From: Siphonodentalium dalli
Taxonomy: Eukaryota > Mollusca > Scaphopoda > Gadilida > Siphonodentaliidae
Direction of reading: 5' to 3'
Length of the DNA: 64,000 bases
Assembly: GCA_032622095.1 (NCBI GenBank)
Contig: CP136063.1
Span: forward strand, 33,546,987-33,610,986
Shown: piece by piece, positions 52,671-64,000 of the stretch
How the letters are laid out: the number at the start of each line of letters is the position of its first letter
Position numbering within the stretch: the stretch's first letter is position 1
Translations under genes and position numbers: made by a program
The notes under the pieces: generated by a model
Seen by the model: only the letters and a program-made list of their open reading frames with translations
Told to the model about the DNA's origin: nothing
Database searches by the model: none

Positions 52671-55600
52671 CGATTTAATGTATGCCCTGTAACCCTGATT
52701 TAATGTATGCCATGTAACCCTGATTTAATGTATGTCCTGTTACCCTGATTTATAAAGTATGCCCTGTCATCCCTGATTTAAGGTGTATGCCCTGTAACCC
52801 CGATTTAATGTATGCCCTGTAACCCTGATTTAATGTATACCCTGTAACCCTGATTTAATGTATGCCCTGTAACCCTGATTTAATGTATGCCCTGATTTAA
52901 TGGATGCCCTGTAACCCTGATTTAATGTTTGCCCTGATTTAATGTATGCCCTGTAACCCTGATTTAATGTATGCCCTGTAATCCTGATTTAATGTATGCC
53001 CCGATCTAATGTATGCACTGTAACCCGATTTAATGTATGCCCTGATTTAATGTATGACCTGTAACCCTGATTTAATGTATGCCCTGTAACCCTGATTTAA
53101 TGTATGCTCTCCAACCCTGATTTAATGTATGCCCTGTAACCCTGATTTAATGTATGCCCTGTAACCCTGATTTAATGTATGCCCTGTAACCCTGATTTAA
53201 TGTATGCCCTGATTTAATGTATGACCTGTAACCCTGATTTAATGTATGCCCTGTAACCCTGATTTAATGTATGCCCTGATTTAATGTATGCCCTGTCACC
53301 CCGATTTAGTGTATGCCCTGTCATCCCTGATTTAATGTATGCCATGTAATCCCCGATTTAGTGAATGACCTGTCATTCCCGATTTAATGTATTTCCTGTT
53401 ACCCTGATTTAATATGTATGCCCTGTCATCCCCGATTTAATGTATGTCCAGTAACCCTGATTTAATGTATGTCCTGTAACCCTGATTTATTATGTATGGC
53501 CTGTCATCCCTGATTTAATGTATGTCCTGTAACCCTGATTTATTATGTATGCCCTGTCATCCCTGATTTAATGTATGCCCTGATTTAATCTATGCCCTGT
53601 CATCCCCGATTTAATGTATGCCCTGTAACCCTGATTCAATGTATGTCCTGTAACCCTGATTTATTATGTATGCCCTGTCATCACTGATTTAATGTATGTC
53701 CCGTAACCCTGATTTATTATGTATGCCCTGTCATCCATGATTTAATGTATGTCCTGTTACCCTGATTTATTATGTATTCCCTGTCATGCCCGATTTAATG
53801 TATGCCCTGTAACCCTGATTTAATGTATGCCCTGTTACCCTGATTTAATGTATGCCATGTAACCCTGATTTAATGTATGCCCTGTCATCCCCGATTTAAT
53901 GAATGCCCTTCAACCCTGATTTAATGTATGCCCTGTAACCCAGATTTAATGTATACCCTGTCATCCCCGATTTAATGTATGTCCTGTAACCCTGATTGAT
54001 TATGTACGCCCTGTCATCCCCGATTTAATGTATGCCCTGATTTAATGTATGTCCTGTCATCCCCGATTTAATGTATGCCCTGTCATTCCTGATTTATTAT
54101 GTATGCCCTGTCATCCCTGATTTAATGTATGCCCTGTTACCCTGATTTAATGTATGCCCTGTAACCCTGATTTAATGTATGCTCTGTAACTCCGATTTAA
54201 TGTATGTCCTGTTACCCTGATTTAATGTATGCCCTGTAACCCCGATTTAGTGTATGCCCTGTCATCCCCGATTTAATGTATGCCCTGTCATCCCCGATTT
54301 AATGTATGCCCTGTAACCCCGATTTAATGTATGCCCTGTAACCCTGATTTAATGTATGCCGGTAACCCCGATTTAATGTATGACCTGTAACCCTGATTTA
54401 ATGTATGCCCTGCTACCCTGATTTAATGTATGCCCTGAAACCCTAATTTAATGTATGTCCTGTTACCCTGATTTATTATGTATGCCCTGTCATCCCCGAT
54501 TTAATGTATGCCCTGTAACCCTGATTTAATGTATGTCCTGATTTATTGTATGCCCTGTCATCCCAGATTTAATGTATGTCCTGTTACCCTGATTTATTAT
54601 GTATGCCCTGCCATCCCTGATTTAATGAATGCCCTGTATCCCTGATTTAATGTATGTCCTGTTACCCTGATTTAATGTATGCCCCTTTACCCCGATTTAA
54701 TGTATGTCCTGTTACCCTGATTTATTATGTATGCCCTGCCATTCCCGATTTAGTGTATGCCCTGATTTAATGTATGCTCTGATTTATTGTATGCCCTGTC
54801 ATCCCTGATTTAATGTATGTCCTGTTACCCTGATTTATTATGTATGCCTTTAACCCCGATTTAATGAATGCCATGTAACCCTGATTTAATGTATGCCCTG
54901 TCATCCCCGATTAATGTATGACCTGTAACCGCGATTTAATGTATGCCCTATCATCCCCGATTTAATGTATGCCCTGTCATCCCCGATTTAATGTATGACC
55001 TGTAACCCTGATTTAATGTATGCCCTGTCATCCCTGATTTAATGTATGCCCTGTAACGCTGATTTAATGTATGCCCTGTAACCCTGATTTAATGTATGCC
55101 CTGTAACCCTGATTTAATGTATGCCATGTAACCCTGATTTAATGTATTCCCTGTAACCCTGATTTAATGTATGCCCTGATTTAATGTATGCCCTGTAACC
55201 CTGATTTAATGTATGCCCTGTAACCCTGATTTAATGTATGCCCTGATCTAATGTATGCACTCTAACCCTGATTTAATGTATGACCTGATTTAATGTATGA
55301 CCTGTAACCCTGATTTAATGTATGCCCTGTAACCCTGATTTAATGTATGCTCTGTCACCCTGATTTAATGTATGCCCTGTAACCCTGATTTAATGTATGT
55401 CCTGTTACCCTGATTTATTATGTATGCCCTGTCATCCCCGATTTATTGTATGCCTTGTATCCCTGATTTAATGTATGCCCTGAATTAATGTATGCCCTGT
55501 CATCCCCGAATTATTGTATGCCCTGTAACCCTGATTTAATGTGTGCCCTGATTTATTGTATGACCTGTCATCCCTGATTTAATGTATGCCCTAATTTAAT

Positions 55601-56979
55601 GTATGCCCTGTCATCCCTGATTTAATGTGTATGCCCTGTGACCCTGATTTATTGTATGCCCTTATTTAATGTATGCCCTGATTTAATGTGTATGCCCTGT
55701 AACCCTGATTTATTGTATGCCCTTATTTAATGTATGCCCTGATTTAATGTATGCCCTGTCATTCCCGATTTAGTGTATGCTCTGATTTAATGTATGCCCT
55801 GTCATCCCCGATTTAGTGTATGCTCTGATTTAATGTATGCCCTGATTTAATGTATGGCCTGTAACCCTGATTTAATGTATGCCCTGTAACCCTCATTTAA
55901 TGTATGCCCTGATTTAATGTATGCCCTGATTTAATGTATGCCCTGTAACCCTGATTTAATGTATGCCCTGTAACCTTGATTTAATGTATGCCCTGTAACC
56001 CTGATTTAATGTATGCCCTGATTTAATGTATGACCTGTAACCCAGATTTAATGTATGCCCTGTTACCCTGATGTATTATGTATGCCCTGTAACCCTGATG
56101 TAATGTATGTCCTGTAACCCTGATTTAATTTATGCCCTGATTTAATGTATGTCCTGTAACCCTGATTTAATGTATGTCCTGTTACCCTGATTTATTATGT
56201 ATGCCCTGTCATCCCCGATTTATTGTATGCCTTGTAACCCTGATTTAATGTATGCCCTGAATTAATGTATGCCCTGTCATCCCCGAATTATTGTATGCCC
56301 TGTAACCCTGATTTAATGTGTGCCCTGATTTATTGTATGCCCTGTCATCCCTGATTTAATGTATGCCCTAATTTAATGTATGCCCTGTCATCCCTGATTT
56401 AATGTGTATGCCCTGTGACCCTGATTTATTGTATGCCCTTATTTAATGTATGCCCTAATTTAATGTGTATGCCCTGTAACCCTGATTTATTGTATGCCCT
56501 TATTTAATGTATGCCCTGATTTAATGTATGCCCTGTCATTCCCGATTTAGTGTATGCCCTGATTTAATGTATGCCCTGTCATCCCCGATTTAGTGTATGC
56601 CATGATTTAATGTATGCCCTGATTTAATGTATGGCCTGTAACCCTCATTTAATGTATGCCCTGTAACCCTCATTTAATGTATGCACTGATTTAATGTATG
56701 CCCTGATTTAATGTATGCCCTGTAACCCTGATTTAATGTATGCCCTGTAACCCTGATTTAATGTATGCCCTGTAACCCTGATTTAATGTGTGCCCTGATT
56801 TAATGTATGACCTGTAACCCAGATTTAATGTATGCCCTGTTACCCTGATTTATTATGTATGCCCAGTAACCCTGATGTAATGTATGTCCTGTAACCCTGA
56901 TTTAATGTATGCCCTGATTTAATGTATGTCCTGTTACCCTGATTTAATGTATGTCCTGTTACCCTGATTTAATGTATGC

Positions 56980-59500
56980 CCTGATTTAATATATGCATTG
57001 TAACCCTGATTTAATGTATGCCCTGATGTAATGTATGTCCTGTTACTCTGATTTAATGTATGTCCTGTTACCCTGATTTATTATGTATGTCCTGTCATCC
57101 CTGATTTAATGTATGCCCTGTCATCCTGTTTTAATGTATGCCCTGATTTAATGTATGCCCTGTAACCCTGATTTAATGTATGCCCTGATTTAATGTATGT
57201 CCTGTTACCCTGATTTAATGTATGTCCTGTTACCCTGATTTATTATGTATGCCCTGTCATCCCTGATTTAATGTATGTCCTGTTACCCTGATTTAATGTA
57301 TGTCCTGTTACCCTGATTTATTATGTATGCCCTGTCATCCCTGATTTAATGTATGCCCTGTCATCCCTGATTTAATGTATGTCCTGTTACCCTGATTTAT
57401 TATGTATGCCCTGTCATCCCCGATTTATTGTATGCCCTGTCATCCCTAATATAATGTATGTCCTGTTACCCTGATTTATTATGTATGCCCTGTCATCCCC
57501 GATTTATTGTATGCCCTGTCATCCCTAATTTAATGTATGTCCTGTTACCCTGATTTATTATGTATGCCCTGTCATCCCCGTTTTATTGTATGCCTTGTAA
57601 CCATGATTTAATGTATGCCCTGAATTAATGTATGCCCTGTCATCCCCGAATTATTGTATGCCCTGTAACCCTGATTTAATGTATGCCCTGATTTATTGTA
57701 TGCCCTGTCATCCCTGATTTAATGTATGCCCTAATTCAATGTATGCCCTGTCATCCCTGATTTAATGTGTATGCCCTGTAACCCTGATTTATTGTATGCC
57801 CTTATTTAATGTATGCCCTGATTTAATGTATGCATTGTAACCCTGATTTAATGTATGCACTGATGTAATGTATGTCCTGTTACTCTGATTTAATGTATGT
57901 CCTGTTACCCTGATTTATTATGTATGTCCTGTCATCCCTGATTTAATGTATGCCCTGTCACCCTGTTTTAATGTATGCCCTGATTTAATGTATGCCCTGT
58001 AACCCTGATTTAATGTATGCCCTGATTTAATGTATGTCCTGTTACCCTGATTTAATGTATGTCCTGTTACCCTGATTTATTATGTATGCCCTGTCATCCC
58101 TGATTTAATGTATGTCCTGTTACCCTGATTTAATGTATGTCCTGTTACCCTGATTTAATGTATGCCCTGATTTAATGTATGTCCTGTTACCCTGATTTAA
58201 TGTATGTCCTGTTACCCTGATTTATTATGTATGCCCTGTCATCCCTGATTTAATGTATGTCCTGTAACCCTGATTTATTATGTATGCCCTGTCATGCCCG
58301 ATTTATTGTATGCCCTGTCATCCCTGATTTAATGTATGTCCTGTTACCCTGATTTATTATGTATGCCCTGTCATCCCCGATTTATTGTATGCCCTGTCAT
58401 CCCTGATTTAATGTATGTCCTGTTACCCTGATTTATTATGTATGCCCTGTCATCCCCGTTTTATTGTATGCATTGTAACCATGATTTAATGTATGCCCTG
58501 AATTAATGTATGCCCTGTCATCCCCGAATTATTGTATGCCCTGTAACCCTGATTTAATGTATGCCCTGATTTATTGTATGCCCTGTCATCCCTGATTTAA
58601 TGTATGCCCTAATTCAATGTATGCCCTGTCATCCCTGATTTAATGTGTATGCCCTGTAACCCTGATTTATTGTATGCCCTTATTTAATGTATGCCCTGAT
58701 TTAATGTATGCATTGTAACCCTGAGTTAATGTATGCCCTGATGTAATGTATGTCCTGTTACTCTGATTTAATGTATGTCCTGTTACCCTGATTTATAATG
58801 TATGTCCTGTCATCCCTGATTTAATGTATGCCCTGTCACCCTGTTTTAATGTATGCCCTGATTTAATGTATGCCCTTTAACCCTGATTTAATGTATGCCC
58901 TGATTTAATGTATGTCCTGTTACCCTGATTTAATGTATGTCCTGTTACCCTGATTTATTATGTATGCCCTGTCATCCCTGATTTAATGTATGTCCTGTTA
59001 CCCTGATTTAATGTATGTCCTGTTACCCTGATTTATTATGTATGCCCTGTCATCCCTGATTTAATGTATGTCCTGTAACCCTGATTTATTATGTATGCCC
59101 TGTCATCCCCGATTTATTGTATGCCCTGTCATTCCTGATTTAATGTATGTCCTGTTACCCTGATTTATTATGTATGCCCTGTCATCCCCGATTTATTGTA
59201 TGCCCTGTCATCCCTGATTTAATGTATGCCCTGTTACCCTGATTTATTATGTATGCCCTGTCATCCCCGTTTTATTGTATGCCTTGTAACCATGATTTAA
59301 TGTATGCCCTGAATTAATGTATGCCCTGTCATCCCCGAATTATTGTATGCCCTGTAACCCTGATTTAATGTATGCCCTGATTTATTGTATGCCCTGTCAT
59401 CACTGATTTAATGTATGCCCTAATTCAATGTAAGCCCTGTCATCCCTGATTTAATGTGTATGCCCTGTAACCCTGATTTATTGTATGCCCTTATTTAATG
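56980..59500 (+). repeat. Higher-order satellite repeat, about 0.85 kb
   Basis: The marker TACTCTGATTTAATG is at 57044, 57891 and 58759, intervals of 847 and 868 bases, with the same neighbours each time (TATGCATTGTAACC or a close form before it, TGTCACCCTGTTTTAATG after it). Confidence 0.7.
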
Positions 59501-61571
59501 TATGCCCTGATTAAATGTGTAAGCCCTGTAACCCTGATTTATTGTATGCCCTGATTTAATATATGCCCTGATTTAATGTATGCCCTGTCATTCCCGATTT
59601 AGTGTATGCCCTGATTTAATGTATGCCCTGTCATCCCCGATTTGGTGTATGCCCTGATTTAATGTATGCCCTGATTTAATGTATGCCCTGTAACCCTCAT
59701 TTAATGTATGCCATGTAACCCTCATTTAATGTATGCCCTGATTTAATGTATGTCCTGTTACCCTGATTTATTATGTATGCCCTGTCATCCCTGATTTAAT
59801 GTATGTCCTGTTACCCTGATTTAATGTATGTCCTGTTACCCTGATTTATTATGTATGCCCTGTCATCCCTGATTTAATGTATGTCCTGTAACCCTGATTT
59901 ATTATGTATGCCCTGTCATCCCCGATTTATTGTATGCCCTGTCATCCCTGATTTAATGTATGTCCTGTTACCCTGATTTATTATGTATGCCCTGTCATCC
60001 CCGATTTATTGTATGCCTTGTAACCATGATTTAATGTATGCCCTGAATTAATGTATGCCCTGTCATCCCCGAATTATTGTATGCCCTGTCACCCTGATTT
60101 AATGTATGCCCTGATTTATTGTATGCCCTGTCATCCCTGATTTAATGTATGCCCTAATTTAATGTATGCCCTGTCATCCCTGATTTAATGTGTATGCCCT
60201 GTAACCCTGATTTATTGTATGCCCTTATTTAATGTATGCCCTGATTTAATGTGTATGCCCTGTAACCCTGATTTATTGTATGCCCTGATTTAATGTAAGC
60301 CCTAATTTAATGTATGCCCTGTCATTCCCGATTTAGTGTATGCCCTGATTTAATGTATGCCCTGTCATCCCCGATTTGGTGTATGACCTGATTTAATGTA
60401 TGCCCTGATTTAATGTATGCCCTGTAACCCTGATTTAATGTATGCCCTGTTACCCTGATTTAATGTATGCCCTGTAACCCTGATTTAATGTATGCCCTGT
60501 AACCCTGATTTAATGTATGCCCTGTAACCCTGAATTAATGTATGCCCTGTAACTCTGATTTAATGTATGCCCTGATTTAATGTATGACCTGTTACCCTGA
60601 TTTAATGTATGCCCTGTTACCCTGATTTAATGTATGCCCTGTAACCCTGATTTAATGTATGTTCTGTTACCCTATTTTTTTATGTATGCCCTGTCATCCC
60701 CGATTTAATGTATGCCCGTAACCCTGATTTAATGTATGTGCTGATTTATTGTATGCCCTGTCATCCCTGATTTAATGTATGTCCTGTTGCCCTGAATTAT
60801 TATGTATGCCCTTTAACCCCGATTTAATAAATGCCCTGTAATCCTAATTTAATGTATGCCCTGTCATCCCCGATTAATGTATGACCTGTAACCCCGATTT
60901 ATTGTATGCCCTGTCATCCCCGATTTAATGTATGCTCTGTCATCCCCGATGTAATGTATGACCTGTAACCCTGATTTAATGTATGCCCTGTCATCCCCGA
61001 TTTAATGTATGCCCTGTAACGCTGATTTAATGTATGCCCTGTAACCCCGATTAAATGTATGCCCTGTAACCCTGATTTAATGTATGCCATGTAACCCTGA
61101 TAAAATGTATGTCCTGTTACCCTGATTTATTATGTATGCCCTGTCATCCCTGATTTAATGTGTATGCCCTGTAACCCCGATTTAATGTATGCCCTGTAAC
61201 CCTGATTTAATGTATGCCATGTAACCCTGATTTAATGTATGCCCTGTATCCCTGATTTAATGTATGCCCTGTAACCCTGATTTAATGTATGCCCTGATTT
61301 AATGGATGCCCTGTAACCCTGATTTAATGTATGCCCTGATTTAATGTATGCCCTGTAACCCTGATTTAATGTATGCCCTATAACCCTGATTTAATGTATG
61401 CCCTGATCTAATGTATGTACTGTAACCCTGATTTAATGTATGCCCTGATTTAATGTATGACCTGTATCCCTGATTTAATGTATGCCCTGTAACCCTGATT
61501 TAATGTATGCTCTGTAACCCTGATTTAATGTATGCCCTGTAACCCTGATTTAATGTATGCCCTGTAACCCT

Positions 61572-62182
61572 GATGATTGATTTGTGATGCCCATGGTACT
61601 GGGAATGCAGATGGCGACACAAAGTCGTGTCGATGGTGTAGCTCAGAGGTTGGCCCACAAACCAACTGAGCTATCCGCTCCTCCTATTTAACAATTTTGT
61701 CATAAATAAACGTTAATTTTACTTATTAGCGCCATTTATTCGTGGAACAAAACAATACAAACAACCAATCTGGGAAATTTGACTGTCGTCGCGTAGCCGT
61801 AAGAGCATGTCAGTGCTCTATATCGCAATATGGTATCATCCGAATGGTCTGTTCTAAAAATAGTAACAAAAACGGTCCCGATTTAACATCCGAAATAAAA
61901 TCAATATTAATTGATACAAGTTTTTCCGGACAGGGGTCTTCAGTTGATATCTATTATTTTATACACACGCAACTATTTCAGATTTGTTATTTAAAGAGAT
62001 AATCCATCTTTAATTGGTCGCAAGAATATAAGTGTATTTTAATTTAATAACACTGCAGTCAGAACAAAATCCTACGTAATCAAAGAAAGCTGTCAATATG
62101 GTGTCTGAAATGGTGTAGATTATTAATTATTTCTCGTGCTTATTAATTTCGTCACCCTGGCTGAACAGACGTCACGAACCCC
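61572..62182 (+). repeat. 611-base macrosatellite unit, copy 4
   Basis: The fourth copy, 39280 bases from copy 3. The A-box and both stems are intact and the 86-codon frame is open (61742-62002). In that frame it differs from copy 1 at seven bases, each of which changes an amino acid. Confidence 0.85.
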
Positions 62183-64000
62183 CTGATTTAATATGTATGC
62201 CCTGTCATCCCCGATTTAGTGTATGCCCTGTCTTCCCTGATTTAATGTATGTATTGTTACCCTGATTTATTATGTTTGCCATGTAACCCTGATTTAATGT
62301 ATGTCCTGTAACCCTGAGTTAATGTATGTCCTGTTACCCTGATTTATTATGTATGCCCTGTCATCCCCGATTTAATGTATGCCCTGTCATCCCTGATTTA
62401 ATGTATGTCCTGTTACCCTGATTTATTATGTATGCCCTGTAACCCTGATGTAATGTATGTCCTGTAACCCTGATTTAATGTATGCCCTGATTTAATGTAT
62501 GTCCCGTTACCCTGATTTAATGTATGTCCTGTTACCCTGATTTAATGTATGCCCTGATTTAATGTATGCCCTGTAACCCTGATTTAATGTATGCCCTGAT
62601 GTAATGTATGTCCTGTTACCCTGATTTAATGTATGTCCTGTTACCCTGATTTATCATGTATGTCCTGTCATCCCTGATTTAATGTATGCCCTGTCACCCT
62701 GTTTTAATGTATGCCCTGATTTAATGTATGCCCTGTAACCCTGATTTAATGTATCACCTGATTTAATGTATGTCCTGTTACCCTGATTTAATGTATGTCC
62801 TGTTACCCTGATTTATTATGTATGCCCTGTCATCCCCGATTTAATGTATGCCCTGTAACCCTGATTTAATGTATGTCCTGATTTATTGTATGCCCTGTCA
62901 TCCCAGATTTAATGTATGTCCTGTTACCCTGATTTAATGTATGCCCTGTTACCCCGATTTAATGTATGTCCTGTTACCCTGATTTATTATGTATGCCCTG
63001 CCATTCCCGATTTAGTGTATGCCCTGATTTAATGTATGTTCTGATTTATTGTATGCCCTGTCATCCCTGATTTAATGTATGTCCTGTTACCCTGATTTAT
63101 TATGTATGCCTTTAACCCCGATTTAATGAATGCCCTGTAACCCTGATTTAATGTATGCCCTCTCATCCCCGATTAATGTATGACCTGTAACCCCGATTTA
63201 ATGTATGCCCTATCATCCCCGATTTAATGTATGCCCTGTCACCCCCGATTTAATGTATGAACTGTAACCCTGATTTAATGTATGCCCTGTCACCCCCGAT
63301 TTATTGTATGCCCTGTAACGCTGATTTAATGTATGCCCTGTAACCCCGATTTAATGTATGCCCTGTAACCCTGATTTAATGTATGCCATGTAACCCTGAT
63401 TTAATGTATGTCCTGTTACCCTGATTTATTATGTATGCCCTGTCATCCCTGATTTAATGTGTATGCCCTGTAACCCCGATTTAATGTATGCCCTGTAACC
63501 CTGATTTAATGTATGCCCTGTAACCCTGATTTAATGTATGCCATTTAACCCTGATTTAATGTATTCACTGTAACCCTGATTTAATGTATGCCCTGATTTA
63601 ATGGATGCCCTGTAACCCTGATTTAATGTATGCCCTTATTTAATGTATGCCCTGTAACCCTGATTTAATGTATGCCCTGTAACCCTGATTTAATGTATGC
63701 CCTGATCTAATGTATGCACTCTAACCCTGATTTAATGTATGACCTGATTTAATGTATGACCTGTAACCCTGATTTAATGTATGCCCTGTAACCCTGATTT
63801 AATGTATGCTCTGTCACCCTGATTTAATGTATGCCCTGTAACCCTGAGTTAATGTACGTCCTGTTACCCTGATTTATTATGTATGCCCTGTCATCCCCGA
63901 TTTATTGTATGCCTTGTAACCCTGATTTAATGTATGCCCTGAATTAATGTATGCCCTGTCATCCCCGAATTATTGTATGCCCTGTAACCCTGATTTAATG
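62183..64000 (+). repeat. 25-base satellite, block 4 (runs off the window)
   Basis: Same satellite and orientation, opening with the same monomer order as blocks 1-3. It continues past the right edge, so the array is longer than seen here. Confidence 0.95.

Larger units (their letters stand above)
22902..61571 (+). repeat. 25-base satellite, block 3 (about 38.7 kb)
   Basis: One continuous block of the satellite, roughly 1500-1600 monomers by length. I found no insertion of other DNA and no change of orientation. It is organised into several higher-order repeats, listed separately. Outside those, monomer variants are mixed but still show long-range echoes: the group with GATCTAATGTATGCACTCTAACC at 46618 recurs near 16920, 55242 and 63702. 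Confidence 0.95.

Noticed and set aside
14894-64000. A CRISPR array, because of short regular repeats
   Set aside because: Repeats are head-to-tail with no unique spacers, and the setting is eukaryotic retrotransposon-rich DNA with no cas gene.
14894-64000. A true telomere array
   Set aside because: TAACCC occurs once per 25-base monomer and many monomers lack it; there is no run of hexamers.

Overview
The window reads as non-genic repetitive DNA from an animal genome, most likely a marine invertebrate; a mollusc or other lophotrochozoan is my guess from the mix of elements and I cannot prove it. I found no intact gene. The coding signal comes only from broken retrotransposons. About 47 kb of the 64 kb is one family of short tandem repeats.

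Region 1 (1-10321) is a direct tandem duplication with a 6431-base period. Bases 1-3890 recur at 6432-10321; I counted about a dozen single-base differences, roughly 99.7% identity. Each unit holds, in order: a 5'-truncated non-LTR retrotransposon (endonuclease, reverse transcriptase, C-terminal zinc knuckle, 3' UTR, AATAAA and an AAT tail); the distal part of a gag-like ORF resembling ORF1 of tyrosine-recombinase (DIRS/Ngaro-type) retrotransposons; about 1.5 kb without a recognisable feature; and a six-unit minisatellite. The retrotransposon is cut exactly at the duplication junction (3890/3891). Both unit copies share the same stop codon and frameshift wherever both are in the window, so dead elements were duplicated as DNA.

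Region 2 (9573-13958) is a long inverted repeat with arms of about 1.95 kb around a 450-base spacer. Its left arm takes in the end of the second tandem unit, so the minisatellite segment is present three times, the last inverted.

Region 3 (13959-64000) begins with a 300-base unique stretch and is then a macrosatellite. A conserved non-satellite unit of about 611 bases occurs four times (14283, 19469, 22292, 61572), each followed by a block of a 25-base satellite, all in one orientation. The monomer varies in a limited set of ways (17-, 25-, 26- and about 27/28-base forms), and these variants are stacked into higher-order repeats. The clearest have periods of 2120 bases (with a nested 498-base duplication), 1670 bases (three copies), about 2.4-3.0 kb, and about 0.85 kb. 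The 611-base unit carries a tRNA-like A-box and two hairpins. Its 86-codon open frame behaves as non-coding.

The parts do not form a pathway. The biology here is structural: recent DNA-level duplication, palindrome formation and layered satellite amplification.
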